The translations under genes and the position numbers were made by a program. The notes beneath the pieces are model-generated. The model saw nothing but the letters and a program-made list of their open reading frames with translations, ran no database searches and had not been told where the DNA came from. DNA of 64,000 bases, from NCBI GenBank assembly GCA_963708425.1, contig OY970206.1, forward strand, positions 1,736,001-1,800,000, in the 5' to 3' direction. This stretch comes from JACMNW01 sp963708425. GTDB lineage: Bacteria > Pseudomonadota > Alphaproteobacteria > Rhodobacterales > Rhodobacteraceae. Of the stretch, positions 41,638 to 49,826 are shown piece after piece; within the stretch, counting starts at the first letter, position 1, and every line of letters starts with the position of its first letter.

Positions 41638-41713
41638 TGGTGCCGCTGAAGGGATTCGAACCCCCGACCCCATCATTACGAATGATGTGCTCTACCAGCT
41701 GAGCTACAGCGGC
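41638..41713 (-). tRNA. tRNA-Thr(CGT)
   Basis: A 76-base tRNA with encoded CCA. Acceptor GCCGCTG pairs with CAGCGGC, the D-arm is AGCTCAGCTGGTAGAGC, the anticodon loop is TTCGTAA (anticodon CGT), and the T-arm is GGGGGTTCGAATCCC. Confidence 0.95.
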
Positions 41714-41757
41714 CCAATTCCCGCCTCTTAGCATTCCATCGCGGCGCTTTGTAGCCC

Positions 41758-43185
41758 CTAATTTGCCTGCCGGACGATAGCTTCCACATCGATCACTTCC
41801 GGCTCCTCAACCGGCTGTGGCGGGGCCGGAATAATCAGCGGCGACAGATCAACACCGCCCGACCCCGTCACCGGCTCGCGCCAGCTAAGGGTATCAAAGC
41901 CGCCGCAATTGTCGCAGATCGGGGCCCATGTCGCGTGGATCGCCTGACATTTATCGCAGCACCACTGCGGCCCCCTAGGCGCCGCCATCGCCCGCACCAA
42001 CCACTCGCGCACGACCGTATCATCGGCCCCCTCACCCCGTTCAATCGCCGCCATCAAAGCAACCGACCGCCCCGTCGGATGACTTTCCACCAAATCCCCC
42101 AAAGCGCGGCGAGCCGATGGAAAGTCTTCCGCAGCCACGTTCAGCTCCGCCAGCAACATCTTCGTTTCGGCATGATCAGGGCGCAGCCCCGTCAGCGTTT
42201 TGAATCGCTTCAGACGCGCGGCCGGCGTTTCCTCGGGTTCAATGTCCGCGAAAGCCGCAGCCAGATCAGGATGCGGCTGCGCTTCCCATGCTTTTTTCAG
42301 CACCCGCAGCGCGTTCTTCTTTTCACCCTTCAGGGTATAACTTTTCGCAGCCATCGCAGCAGCGGGAATAAGATCGGGAGACAGCCTGTTCGCCTCGATC
42401 GCCGCTTCGCGCGCATCAATCGAGGTTTCATCGTCCAGCACCACCCGTGCCTCTTGCAGCGCCAGCACGGCATCACGGCGGCGATACACATCTCGCGGCA
42501 ACTCACCCGATTTCAGCTTTGCCCCCAGCGTCGTGCGTGCCCCTTTCCAATCGGCGTGCTCCGCTTGCAGTTTCAGCAGCACATCCTGCGTCTCTCCATG
42601 CTTCGGCTTCAGCGCAAACGCCTTTTCCGCCAGTTTCAGCGCGGTTCCGGTATCGCCTTCCGTCAGCTTTTGCTTCATCAGCCCGCGAATGCCGACAAAC
42701 CGGGTTTTCTGATCGCCCAACAGCGCCTTGTAAGCCTCTGTCGCGCGTTTGGTGTCACCCGCCAGTTCGGCGGCCTGCGCCGTTAGCAGCGTCGTCAGTT
42801 CGGGCTGGCCCAAGTATTTCTCGGCCTTTGTCGCCCGGGCCAGAGCAATTCGCCCTTCGCCCGAGGCGATTGCCATCATGCCTTCCGCCAGCGCCTGATA
42901 ACCCTTACGTTCCCGGTTCCGGTCGAAATAACGCGAGATTGCCGTCTCATCGCCGTTCACAAACCGCAACACGGCGACGATCAGCCCGACGAGCTTCATG
43001 ATCAGCCAGACGAACGCCACCAGCAGCAGCGCCGCAATCACCGCCTGCAATGGTCCGAAGGTAAATTCGTAACCTGCCACTGCTATGCGAATGCCGCCGC
43101 CGGTATCCAGCAGCACCCCGGCACCAAACGTTAGCGCGGCAATCGTCGCTACAAACAGCAGAACCTTGATCAAGGACCAGATCAT
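41758..43185 (-). CDS. hemY: HemY-like membrane-anchored TPR protein
   Basis: A 475-residue inner-membrane protein. Two N-terminal helices are visible (IKVLLFVATIAALTFGAGVLL and FGPLQAVIAALLLVAFVWLI), then a long array of TPR-like helical repeats (from about residue 95 to 400). Near the C-terminus is a zinc-ribbon/rubredoxin-like segment with CDKC and CDNCG. HemY N-terminal-domain proteins lie beside hemD in many proteobacteria but their exact role is unsettled; they are not the protoporphyrinogen oxidase of the same name in Bacillus. It follows the Mic60-like gene by nine bases in the same operon. Confidence 0.85.
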   Translation of the reverse strand: MIWSLIKVLLFVATIAALTFGAGVLLDTGGGIRIAVAGYEFTFGPLQAVIAALLLVAFVWLIMKLVGLIVAVLRFVNGDETAISRYFDRNRERKGYQALAEGMMAIASGEGRIALARATKAEKYLGQPELTTLLTAQAAELAGDTKRATEAYKALLGDQKTRFVGIRGLMKQKLTEGDTGTALKLAEKAFALKPKHGETQDVLLKLQAEHADWKGARTTLGAKLKSGELPRDVYRRRDAVLALQEARVVLDDETSIDAREAAIEANRLSPDLIPAAAMAAKSYTLKGEKKNALRVLKKAWEAQPHPDLAAAFADIEPEETPAARLKRFKTLTGLRPDHAETKMLLAELNVAAEDFPSARRALGDLVESHPTGRSVALMAAIERGEGADDTVVREWLVRAMAAPRGPQWCCDKCQAIHATWAPICDNCGGFDTLSWREPVTGSGGVDLSPLIIPAPPQPVEEPEVIDVEAIVRQAN

Positions 43186-43194
43186 TGCGCGCCC

Positions 43195-44343
43195 CTATTC
43201 CCCATTCAATGCTGCGGAAAGATCGGCAATCGCCTGTTCGGCGTCCAATCTGCGGGTGGCATCGGCAACCCAAGGTGCCATCGCTTCGGCCCCAGCTGGT
43301 GGCAGGCCTGCAAGTTCGGTCAGTGCCGCCTTGATCTGGCCGTCGCGCAACGCAGCTTCGGCGCGTGAAAGCACTGCATCAGGATCAGTTCCTTCGCGCG
43401 GGGTCAGGGAACGGGCGCCACTTTGGCTGCGCAGGAATGCTGATAGACGGTCTGTCCAGCCTTCGCCCATATCGGCGCGAATAGACGCGTCTAAGGCCGC
43501 ACGGGCCGGTTCGGTGAAGCCGTCTTGCAACGATAAAAGGCTGGGCAAGCCGTCGGCAGCAGACGCCAGGTTTTCGGGGATCTTAGCACCCAGTGATGTC
43601 AGCCCTTCTAGGGCGGGGCCAAGCGGTGCGCCGCTTTCGAAAGAGGCTCTGATATGGCTTAAAGCGGCCAGCCTCGCTGCTGATTGCGCGGCGGCCTCGG
43701 CTGCATCCAGCCGGGTTTGGGCGGCGGCGGATGCGGCCTCAATGTCTGCAGTCAGGGCCGAGCCTGCACCTTTTTGTGCCTCAAGCGCCGCTCTCAGGCC
43801 GGTCAATTCGCGGTTCATCGCGGCCAATGCCGCTGCAGGCGCGCCTTCGCCGCCCGCCGACGCCGCCTCGATTGCCGTCAACCGATCTTCCAGTGTCGCA
43901 AGCCGGGATACCAGCGCGCTGGTATCCGGAATGGACTTTACCGCAACCTCCAGTGCCCCAATACGTTCGGCAAACGTTGTGTCTGGCACCGGACGCGCCG
44001 CTACGGCGGCTAGGTCAGATTGCAATTTGGCATCGGCTGCTGACTGCGCATCGATCTGCGCCTGCAGGGCGGCAACAGCGTCCCCAGTCCCAGTGTAGGG
44101 CACTACATATTTCGCGATGCCAAACCCGGCAGCCGCCAGGATCACGCCGCCAACAACGTAGGGCAGCATCCTACTTTTCCGTTGCGGTGGTTTTGGGGCG
44201 GGTAAAGGTGCTGCATCGGGCGTAGGCGGTTCGCTATCGTGCGACACCCGGTCTGGTTCTTGCAAAATCACCGGCTCGGTGGCTTCGACCGCCAACAACG
44301 CCCCATCATCTTCGCCGGGCCTTGCGTTTTTCGGGTCTGCCAT
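43195..44343 (-). CDS. Alphaproteobacterial Mic60/mitofilin homologue
   Basis: A 382-residue protein with an acidic, proline-rich N-terminus, one membrane helix (about residues 59-78, MLPYVVGGVILAAAGFGIAK), a long alanine-rich coiled coil (about 85-240) and a C-terminal mitofilin-like domain with SHIRASFESGAPLGPALEGL and a final helical region. This architecture and the position between hemD and hemY are those of the bacterial Mic60 homologue, which shapes intracytoplasmic membranes and contacts the outer membrane. Probably cotranscribed with hemD and hemY. Confidence 0.8.
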   Translation of the reverse strand: MADPKNARPGEDDGALLAVEATEPVILQEPDRVSHDSEPPTPDAAPLPAPKPPQRKSRMLPYVVGGVILAAAGFGIAKYVVPYTGTGDAVAALQAQIDAQSAADAKLQSDLAAVAARPVPDTTFAERIGALEVAVKSIPDTSALVSRLATLEDRLTAIEAASAGGEGAPAAALAAMNRELTGLRAALEAQKGAGSALTADIEAASAAAQTRLDAAEAAAQSAARLAALSHIRASFESGAPLGPALEGLTSLGAKIPENLASAADGLPSLLSLQDGFTEPARAALDASIRADMGEGWTDRLSAFLRSQSGARSLTPREGTDPDAVLSRAEAALRDGQIKAALTELAGLPPAGAEAMAPWVADATRRLDAEQAIADLSAALNGE

Positions 44344-44429
44344 CGTCGGTTCTCCGCCTAATTGTCAGCGGCAAATGATGCACCGCATGGGTCTTGTTAA
44401 CCAATCTTAGTCTGTCCGCAGGGCGGCAT

Positions 44430-45176
44430 TCAAGCGCGCCTTATATCCGCAAAAAGCCGCGCCAAAGCGTCCAGCATCGACGCCGCGTCGGGCTTGGCTG
44501 CAACCTCAATCTGGGTTGCGCTTCCCCCCGCTTCAAGGGCAACTTCGTCACTGATCGCAGCAATAAACAAGGGGGAAATGACGGTTATCCGTCGCAGTTC
44601 AGCGGCAAATAACGCGGCTGTTCGGGGGGAGAAGAGTGGCACCAACACGGGGAATTTCGCCTTAAGAAGCGCCGCGGCTTCGGCCGCCAGCGGCTGCTCC
44701 GCTTGGACATAAGTAATCGCCTCAAACGTCTCTATTCCAGCGGAATTAAGGCCATCAGCAATATCGCCACGCGCATCGCGCCCACGTAAATGCAGCAGCC
44801 GGCCGACAGGTTGCAGCGCCTTTATCTGGTCAATCAAACTGCTGGCGTTTGCCCCGATTAGCACTGGCTGCAGTGCTGCCTTCCGGACCGCTTTTGCGGT
44901 GCGTTCGCCGACGCAGAAAATCTGCGTTGGCAACAGCTTCATTGCGTCACCCAGCCGCGAATATGCCTCTACCCCGGTTTGCGATGTGATGATCAACGCG
45001 GCAAACGGGCCATCCGGCAGGGTGGGCACAAAGAATCGTGGGGCCATCAGCGGCGTCTTCACTATCCGAATCTGGTCGCCAAAGCGCGCGCGCAGATCGT
45101 CGGCAAAGCGGGCACCTTGCGTTTCGGGGCGCGTCAGCAACAGCGGCACTGGTTTGGCGCGGGATTGTGTGACCAT
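44430..45176 (-). CDS. hemD: Uroporphyrinogen-III synthase
   Basis: A 248-residue HemD-family enzyme, which cyclises hydroxymethylbilane to uroporphyrinogen III in heme, siroheme and cobalamin synthesis. The family is poorly conserved, but the two-lobed pattern is visible: LLTRPETQGARFADDLRARF at the start, LIITSQTGVEAYSRLGDAM, FCVGERTAKAVRKAALQPVL, LHLRGRDARGDIADGL and VPLFSPRTAALFAAEL. It heads the hemD-Mic60-hemY operon and is divergent from tsaD, with 46 bases between start codons. Confidence 0.85.
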   Translation of the reverse strand: MVTQSRAKPVPLLLTRPETQGARFADDLRARFGDQIRIVKTPLMAPRFFVPTLPDGPFAALIITSQTGVEAYSRLGDAMKLLPTQIFCVGERTAKAVRKAALQPVLIGANASSLIDQIKALQPVGRLLHLRGRDARGDIADGLNSAGIETFEAITYVQAEQPLAAEAAALLKAKFPVLVPLFSPRTAALFAAELRRITVISPLFIAAISDEVALEAGGSATQIEVAAKPDAASMLDALARLFADIRRA

Positions 45177-45222
45177 GGCTCAGGTGTTACCTGCGGTTAA
45201 CCCTTCTGGCAATCGGTGGCCG

Positions 45223-46320
45223 ATGCCCACAACACTTACCTTCCTCGGTCTGGAAAGCAGCTGCGATGATACGGCAGCGGCAGTCGTGCGGCATGTTCCG
45301 GGTCAACCAGCGGAAATTCTGTCATCGGTGATTGACGGCCAGACCGCCCTTCATGCGCCTTTTGGCGGTGTAGTGCCGGAAATCGCGGCGCGGGCCCATG
45401 CCGAACGGCTGGACTATTGCGTTGAACGTGCCTTGGCCGAAGCTGGTATTACACTTGCTGATCTGGGCGGCGTTGCCGTTACCGCCGGACCGGGGCTGAT
45501 TGGCGGTGTGCTGTCGGGCGTCATGTGCGCCAAGGGTATTGCCGCGGCGCGCGGCTTGCCTTTGGTCGGGGTTAACCATTTGGCGGGGCACGCTCTGACA
45601 CCACGGCTGACCGATGGATTGGAGTTTCCCTATCTGATGCTGCTGGTATCCGGCGGCCATTGCCAGTTTTTGCTGGTCAATGGCGTTGATGAGTTTACCC
45701 GACTTGGCGGCACCATTGATGATGCCCCCGGCGAGGCATTTGATAAAACCGCCAAGCTGCTGGGCCTGACGCAGCCCGGCGGCCCGGCGGTGGAAGCCGA
45801 GGCGCGCTTGGGCAACCCCGCGCGTTTTGCTTTTCCACGCCCGTTGCTGGATAGGCCGGGGTGCGATCTGTCATTCTCGGGCCTGAAGACGGCTTTGTTG
45901 CGCGCCCGCGATACGCTGATTGCGCCTCAAGGCGGCATCACCGTGCAGGATCGACGCGATCTTTGTGCTGGTTTTCAAGCCGCAATTGCTGATGTTCTCG
46001 CCGAAAAAACAAAACGCGCATTGGCGCTTTATCTCTCGCAATCTCCCCAAGCACCGGCCTTTGCCGTCGCCGGTGGCGTGGCAGCAAATGCCGCTATTCG
46101 CGCCAAGTTAGAGACTGTTTGCGCCGATGCAGGTGTGCCCTTCTTGGCCCCACCGCTTGCACTTTGCACCGACAACGCCGCGATGGTCGCTTGGGCTGGG
46201 ATTGAACGATATCGCATCGGCCTGCGCGACGGTCTGGATCTGGCGGCCCGCCCGCGTTGGCCGTTGGACGCGTCAAGGCCGTCGATGTTAGGGTCCGGTA
46301 AAAAGGGAGCCAAAGCATGA
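45223..46320 (+). CDS. tsaD: tRNA N6-adenosine threonylcarbamoyltransferase
   Basis: A 365-residue TsaD (YgjD/Kae1) enzyme. It transfers the threonylcarbamoyl group to A37 of ANN-decoding tRNAs, with TsaB and TsaE as partners; tsaE lies at 57902 in this window. The ATPase fold shows FLGLESSCDDTAAAVV at the start, the metal ligands in NHLAGH (His119, His123), LLVSGGHC and GGVAANAAIRAKL. ATG 45223 gives the standard N-terminus. The stop overlaps the gpsA start by four bases (ATGA). Confidence 0.95.
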   Translation: MPTTLTFLGLESSCDDTAAAVVRHVPGQPAEILSSVIDGQTALHAPFGGVVPEIAARAHAERLDYCVERALAEAGITLADLGGVAVTAGPGLIGGVLSGVMCAKGIAAARGLPLVGVNHLAGHALTPRLTDGLEFPYLMLLVSGGHCQFLLVNGVDEFTRLGGTIDDAPGEAFDKTAKLLGLTQPGGPAVEAEARLGNPARFAFPRPLLDRPGCDLSFSGLKTALLRARDTLIAPQGGITVQDRRDLCAGFQAAIADVLAEKTKRALALYLSQSPQAPAFAVAGGVAANAAIRAKLETVCADAGVPFLAPPLALCTDNAAMVAWAGIERYRIGLRDGLDLAARPRWPLDASRPSMLGSGKKGAKA

Positions 46321-47273
46321 TTGCGGTTCTTGGCGCTGGGGCCTTTGGCACAGCTTTGGCGGTTGCCTTTGCGCAAGCGGGCATGTCGGTGCTGCTTTGG
46401 GCGCGGGATAGTGATCATGTCAGGCAAATGGCCACGTCCCGGCGAAACGAGGCGCGGCTACCGGGGGTAGCGTTTCCCGACAACATCAAAGTCACATCAA
46501 CCCTGCCCAAAACCGCCGATGCAGTGCTTCTTGCGATGCCGATGCAGGCACTGGCGCGCGCGCTGCCCGCTATGGCTGCGGCTATAGATGGGCTGCCGCT
46601 TGTGGCTTGCTGCAAGGGCATTGATCTGGCCACGGGTCGCGGTGCCACGGCGCTGATCAAGGATGCCTGCCCGCAATCGGCTGCCGCGGTTCTAACTGGC
46701 CCCAGCTTTGCCGCCGATATCGCGCGCGGCCTGCCCACGGCGCTGACGCTGGCTTGTGCCGACGATGCGGTGGGCGACACTCTACAACAACTACTTTCGA
46801 CCCTAACATTGCGGATTTACCGCACAACGGACGTTGCCGGTGCCGAAATCGGCGGTGCGTTGAAGAACGTTATCGCCATCGCTGCAGGCGTCGTTATTGG
46901 CGCTGGTTTGGGCGATTCCGCCCGCGCCGCCCTGATGACGCGCGGTTACGCCGAAATGGTGCGCGCGGCGCAAGCGATGGGGGCCAGAGGCGAAACACTC
47001 GCCGGGCTGTCCGGGCTGGGCGATCTGGTGCTGACCTGCACCTCGGATCAATCGCGCAATTTTCGTTATGGCCGGGCGCTGGGTCTGGCACAAGCTTTCG
47101 ATCCGGCAATCACCGTTGAAGGCATTGCCACCGCGCAGGCGATGACAAAACTTGCGTTGAAGCATGGCCTTGATCTACCAATAACTGCGATGGTGGGCGC
47201 GCTGACCACCGGCCAGATCGGCTTGCAGCAGGCCATTCAGGCGCTGATGTCGCGCCCTTTGAAACAGGAATAA
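46317..47273 (+). CDS. gpsA: Glycerol-3-phosphate dehydrogenase [NAD(P)+]
   Basis: A 318-residue cytoplasmic enzyme that reduces dihydroxyacetone phosphate to sn-glycerol 3-phosphate for phospholipid synthesis. The nucleotide-binding motif LGAGAFGTALA is at residues 5-15. The catalytic lysine lies in EIGGALKNVIAIAAG, and LSGLGDLVLTCTSDQSRNFRYG is diagnostic for GpsA. The start overlaps the tsaD stop, giving the tsaD-gpsA pair found in many alphaproteobacteria. Confidence 0.95.
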   Translation: MIAVLGAGAFGTALAVAFAQAGMSVLLWARDSDHVRQMATSRRNEARLPGVAFPDNIKVTSTLPKTADAVLLAMPMQALARALPAMAAAIDGLPLVACCKGIDLATGRGATALIKDACPQSAAAVLTGPSFAADIARGLPTALTLACADDAVGDTLQQLLSTLTLRIYRTTDVAGAEIGGALKNVIAIAAGVVIGAGLGDSARAALMTRGYAEMVRAAQAMGARGETLAGLSGLGDLVLTCTSDQSRNFRYGRALGLAQAFDPAITVEGIATAQAMTKLALKHGLDLPITAMVGALTTGQIGLQQAIQALMSRPLKQE

Positions 47274-47276
47274 CGC

Positions 47277-47549
47277 ATGAGAGTTGCCCTTATCTGCATC
47301 GACAAACCCGGTGCCCTGCAAATTCGGGCAGATACCCGCGCGGCGCATCTGGCCCATATCGCCGCAACAGGTGTGGTCGAAATGGCCGGGCCGTTCCTGG
47401 ATGCGCAGGGGCAGATGACCGGATCATTGATTATCCTGAGCGTAGAAACCTTGGCGGATGCGCAGGATTGGGCAGCGTTAGACCCTTATTCGAAGGCCAA
47501 CCTGTTCCAATCCGTCACAGTCAGCGAATGGAAAAAGGTGGTGGGATGA
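47277..47549 (+). CDS. YciI-family protein
   Basis: A 90-residue protein with the YciI ferredoxin-like fold: RVALICIDKPGALQIRADTR, RAAHLAHIA with the conserved histidine, GPFLDAQGQMTGSLIIL and AQDWAALDPYSKANLF. The conserved histidine/aspartate pair suggests a small enzyme, but the function of this family is mostly unknown. It follows gpsA by three bases and overlaps the EVE-domain gene by four (ATGA), so it is part of the tsaD operon. Confidence 0.85.
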   Translation: MRVALICIDKPGALQIRADTRAAHLAHIAATGVVEMAGPFLDAQGQMTGSLIILSVETLADAQDWAALDPYSKANLFQSVTVSEWKKVVG

Positions 47550-47965
47550 AGCATTGGCTGTTCAAATCCGAACCCGATACCTGGGGCTGGGATGATCAGG
47601 TTGCGCGCGGTGATGTCGGCGAAGAATGGCACGGTGTGCGCAACTATCAAGCCCGCAATAACATGCGCGCGATGCAGGTTGGCGACCAGGGGTTCTTCTA
47701 CCATTCCAATGTTGGCAAAGCCGTGGTTGGCATCGTCGAGGTGTGCCGGACAAGCAAACCCGACAGCACTACTGATGATCCGCGATGGGATTGTGTGATG
47801 ATCCGCGCCATGCGCCCTTTTGCGCGGCCCGTCACCTTGGATGACTGCAAGGTTCAGCCGGGGTTGGAACATATGGTGCTGATCAATAACTCCCGCCTCT
47901 CGGTGCAACCCGTCACCCCGGACGAATGGCGCATCGTTTGCGGCATGGGCGGCACCGCCCCCTGA
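47546..47965 (+). CDS. EVE domain-containing protein
   Basis: A 139-residue single EVE domain (PUA-like fold) that binds modified bases in DNA or RNA in related proteins. Signature parts are KHWLFKSEPDTWGWDDQVAR, WHGVRNYQARNNMRAMQVGD, FFYHSNVGKAVVGIVEV and the tail MVLINNSRLSVQPVTPDEW. It ends the tsaD-gpsA-yciI-EVE operon. The grouping with a tRNA-modifying enzyme is common in alphaproteobacteria, which may hint at a role in RNA surveillance, but this is inference. Confidence 0.9.
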   Translation: MKHWLFKSEPDTWGWDDQVARGDVGEEWHGVRNYQARNNMRAMQVGDQGFFYHSNVGKAVVGIVEVCRTSKPDSTTDDPRWDCVMIRAMRPFARPVTLDDCKVQPGLEHMVLINNSRLSVQPVTPDEWRIVCGMGGTAP

Positions 47966-48030
47966 TTTTCCTGTCCAGCCGCAGATTTCCGCGCCATAGT
48001 GCCCGAAAAATACTGCAATCGGAGGGAACA

Positions 48031-48426
48031 ATGGAATTTCTGAATGTAATCGCCGCCGCGATCGGCGCCTACGCCTTTAGCGCGGTTTGGTACATCGCAA
48101 TGTCTAAACCCTGGATGGAAGCGGCCGGAATACCAATAGATGCCAACGGCAAACCGCAAGGCAACGGCAGCCCGATGCCTTTCGTCATCGCCTTCGTGGC
48201 AATGCTGTTGGTCGCAGGCATGATGCGACACATGTTTCAGACCAGCGGCATCGTCTCGCTTGGCGGCGGTTTGGTCGCGGGTTTGGGCGTCGGTGCGTTT
48301 TTCATCACCCCGTGGGTCGCGATGAATTATGCCTTCGGAATGCGCAAACCGGCGCTAACAGTGATCGACGGCGTCAACGCTATCGTCGGCTGTGCGATCA
48401 TGGGCCTGATCTTGAATTTGTTCTGA
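48031..48426 (+). CDS. DUF1761 family membrane protein
   Basis: A 131-residue protein with four hydrophobic helices. It begins MEFLNVIAAAIGAYAFSAVW and has WYIAMSKPWMEAAG, the family signature. Later helices include FVIAFVAMLLVAGMMRHMF and GLGVGAFFITPWVAMNYAFG. The function of DUF1761 proteins is unknown. CGGAGGGAAC precedes ATG 48031. Confidence 0.85.
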   Translation: MEFLNVIAAAIGAYAFSAVWYIAMSKPWMEAAGIPIDANGKPQGNGSPMPFVIAFVAMLLVAGMMRHMFQTSGIVSLGGGLVAGLGVGAFFITPWVAMNYAFGMRKPALTVIDGVNAIVGCAIMGLILNLF

Positions 48427-48432
48427 AAAATT

Positions 48433-48460
48433 GGAGGGTCCCGACCCCTCAGGACCCTCC
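48433..48460. terminator. Strong hairpin terminator between convergent genes
   Basis: GGAGGGTCC and GGACCCTCC form a perfect 9-bp stem with a ten-base loop, seven bases after the DUF1761 stop. On the minus strand it is followed by AATTTTTC, so it terminates best leftward, but it may serve both directions. Confidence 0.7.
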
Positions 48461-48624
48461 ATCCACCCCACGTGCTCCCTTAGCACCACACGTGTTCTGA
48501 AAAGGTCCCGGGCGTACTGCCCTATGACCAAACTGTACCCCATCCGGCCCAAGCACCGCAACACCTAAGCCGTTACGAATTAACGCAAATCCGCGCGGCA
48601 TTCGCAAGGTTCCAGAAACCAAGA

Positions 48625-48650
48625 CGCCCGCGCCAATAAAGGGGCGGGCG
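48625..48650 (-). terminator. Hairpin downstream of the DUF2853 gene
   Basis: CGCCCGC and GCGGGCG pair over 7 bp with a 12-base loop, about 25 bases after the DUF2853 stop on the minus strand. It is followed by TCTTGG, a weak T-tract, so it is only a probable terminator. Confidence 0.5.
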
Positions 48651-48675
48651 ACCAGAGAAACCTAAACGCGTCTCG

Positions 48676-49017
48676 TTACTTGTAGACGGCTTCTTTGCCG
48701 AAATGCTTGACCAGCATGTAATAGATCACGGCGCGGAACTTGCTGCGCTCTGACCGGCCATAAGTATCAATCACGGCGTTGATCGCCTCCATCAACTTCG
48801 GGCTATCAGCCATGCCAAGCTTTTTCATGAGGAAGTTATTCTTCACGGTTTCAAGCTCTGACGCATCAGACCCGGCAACGGTGGCACTATCAGCGTTGTA
48901 AATCGCTGGGCCACAGCCAATCGTTACTTTGGTCAGCAGCGCCATATCTGGCGTCATCTTGCATTTGTTTTTCAGATCATCAGCATATTTTGCGATCAGA
49001 TCATCTCTCTTACTCAT
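48676..49017 (-). CDS. DUF2853 family protein
   Basis: A 113-residue soluble protein. It starts MSKRDDLIAKYADDLKNKCK and has FLMKKLGMADSPKLMEAINA and RSKFRAVIYYMLVKHFGKE, which are the DUF2853 hallmarks. The function is unknown. It stands alone, with hairpin terminators downstream at 48625 and 48433. Confidence 0.85.
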   Translation of the reverse strand: MSKRDDLIAKYADDLKNKCKMTPDMALLTKVTIGCGPAIYNADSATVAGSDASELETVKNNFLMKKLGMADSPKLMEAINAVIDTYGRSERSKFRAVIYYMLVKHFGKEAVYK

Positions 49018-49118
49018 TCAGCAGCTCCTCGTTCCAACCCTGTTAGGTCACTTATTCATTGTAAACTCGTCTCGCGGGCAGACCTTAGGCGAAACATGTC
49101 GTACGACAAAGGGAAATG

Positions 49119-49709
49119 TCAGCCCTTTTTCCCCTTGGCAGGTTTTGGCTCAGGCCGGTTCAGCTTGATGATGTATTGGTTCGCCATCAGGGTCAGGCTG
49201 GCCGCCGATCCCAATTCCCCGAGCATCTTTTCAACTGCGTGTTTCACCGGCGCGCCGCTTTGTTCAGATTGCCAGTTAAAATCGTCACCCGCGATCATGC
49301 CATCATGTTTGACCTTGCGCAGACACAGCGCCAGATCGTTGCCGATGAAGGGCTCGTTATGGTTGGCGTCGATGTAAACCCAATCCAACGCGCCATCCGG
49401 CATCGCGCCCAGTGCCACTTCCGATAGCGCGCGGTGCACTTTCACGCGCGGGTCATCCTTGAACTTGGCCACCACATCCAGCCATTTCTGTTCCATCAGA
49501 TGTTCATTCTTCTTGCGGCCAAAACCGGTGTTCGCGAACTCTGGCATGTACAGCCATGGGTCAATCAAGTGCAGCACTTTTGGCTGGCAGATTTCCATGA
49601 TGCGGCCGCTGAAAAAGCCTTCCCAAACGCCGATTTCGGCCACCACAGCACCTTTTGGCATGCCCTCCAGCATCCGGTCACGCAACCGGTCGCGTTTGCT
49701 AACTTCCAT
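49119..49709 (-). CDS. Class I SAM-dependent methyltransferase
   Basis: A 196-residue protein of the Methyltransf_24 type. Motif I is VVAEIGVWEGFFSGRI (about residues 22-37), the acidic residue after strand 2 is in LIDPWLY, and WVYIDANHNEP fits motif IV of the family. GDDFNW follows. The substrate is unknown; related genes occur in glycan and small-molecule methylation. The lysine-rich C-terminus (KPAKGKKG) is typical of a cytoplasmic protein. It lies downstream of ahcY on the same strand, separated by a terminator, and would release the S-adenosylhomocysteine that AhcY removes. Confidence 0.78.
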   Translation of the reverse strand: MEVSKRDRLRDRMLEGMPKGAVVAEIGVWEGFFSGRIMEICQPKVLHLIDPWLYMPEFANTGFGRKKNEHLMEQKWLDVVAKFKDDPRVKVHRALSEVALGAMPDGALDWVYIDANHNEPFIGNDLALCLRKVKHDGMIAGDDFNWQSEQSGAPVKHAVEKMLGELGSAASLTLMANQYIIKLNRPEPKPAKGKKG

Positions 49710-49767
49710 GATTTCGTCCCTGTCACTGCTTTTTCGAAAGCCTAACGTAAGGGCTGTTCAAACGAAA

Positions 49768-49790
49768 GCCGCGCAAAATCAATGCGCGGC
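49768..49790 (-). terminator. Terminator of ahcY
   Basis: On the minus strand GCCGCGC and GCGCGGC pair over 7 bp with a nine-base loop, followed by TTTCGTTT. It lies 37 bases after the ahcY stop codon. Confidence 0.7.
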
Positions 49791-49826
49791 CCCTGTTGCA
49801 ATCACGCCGCCCCAACGGGCCGCCGA

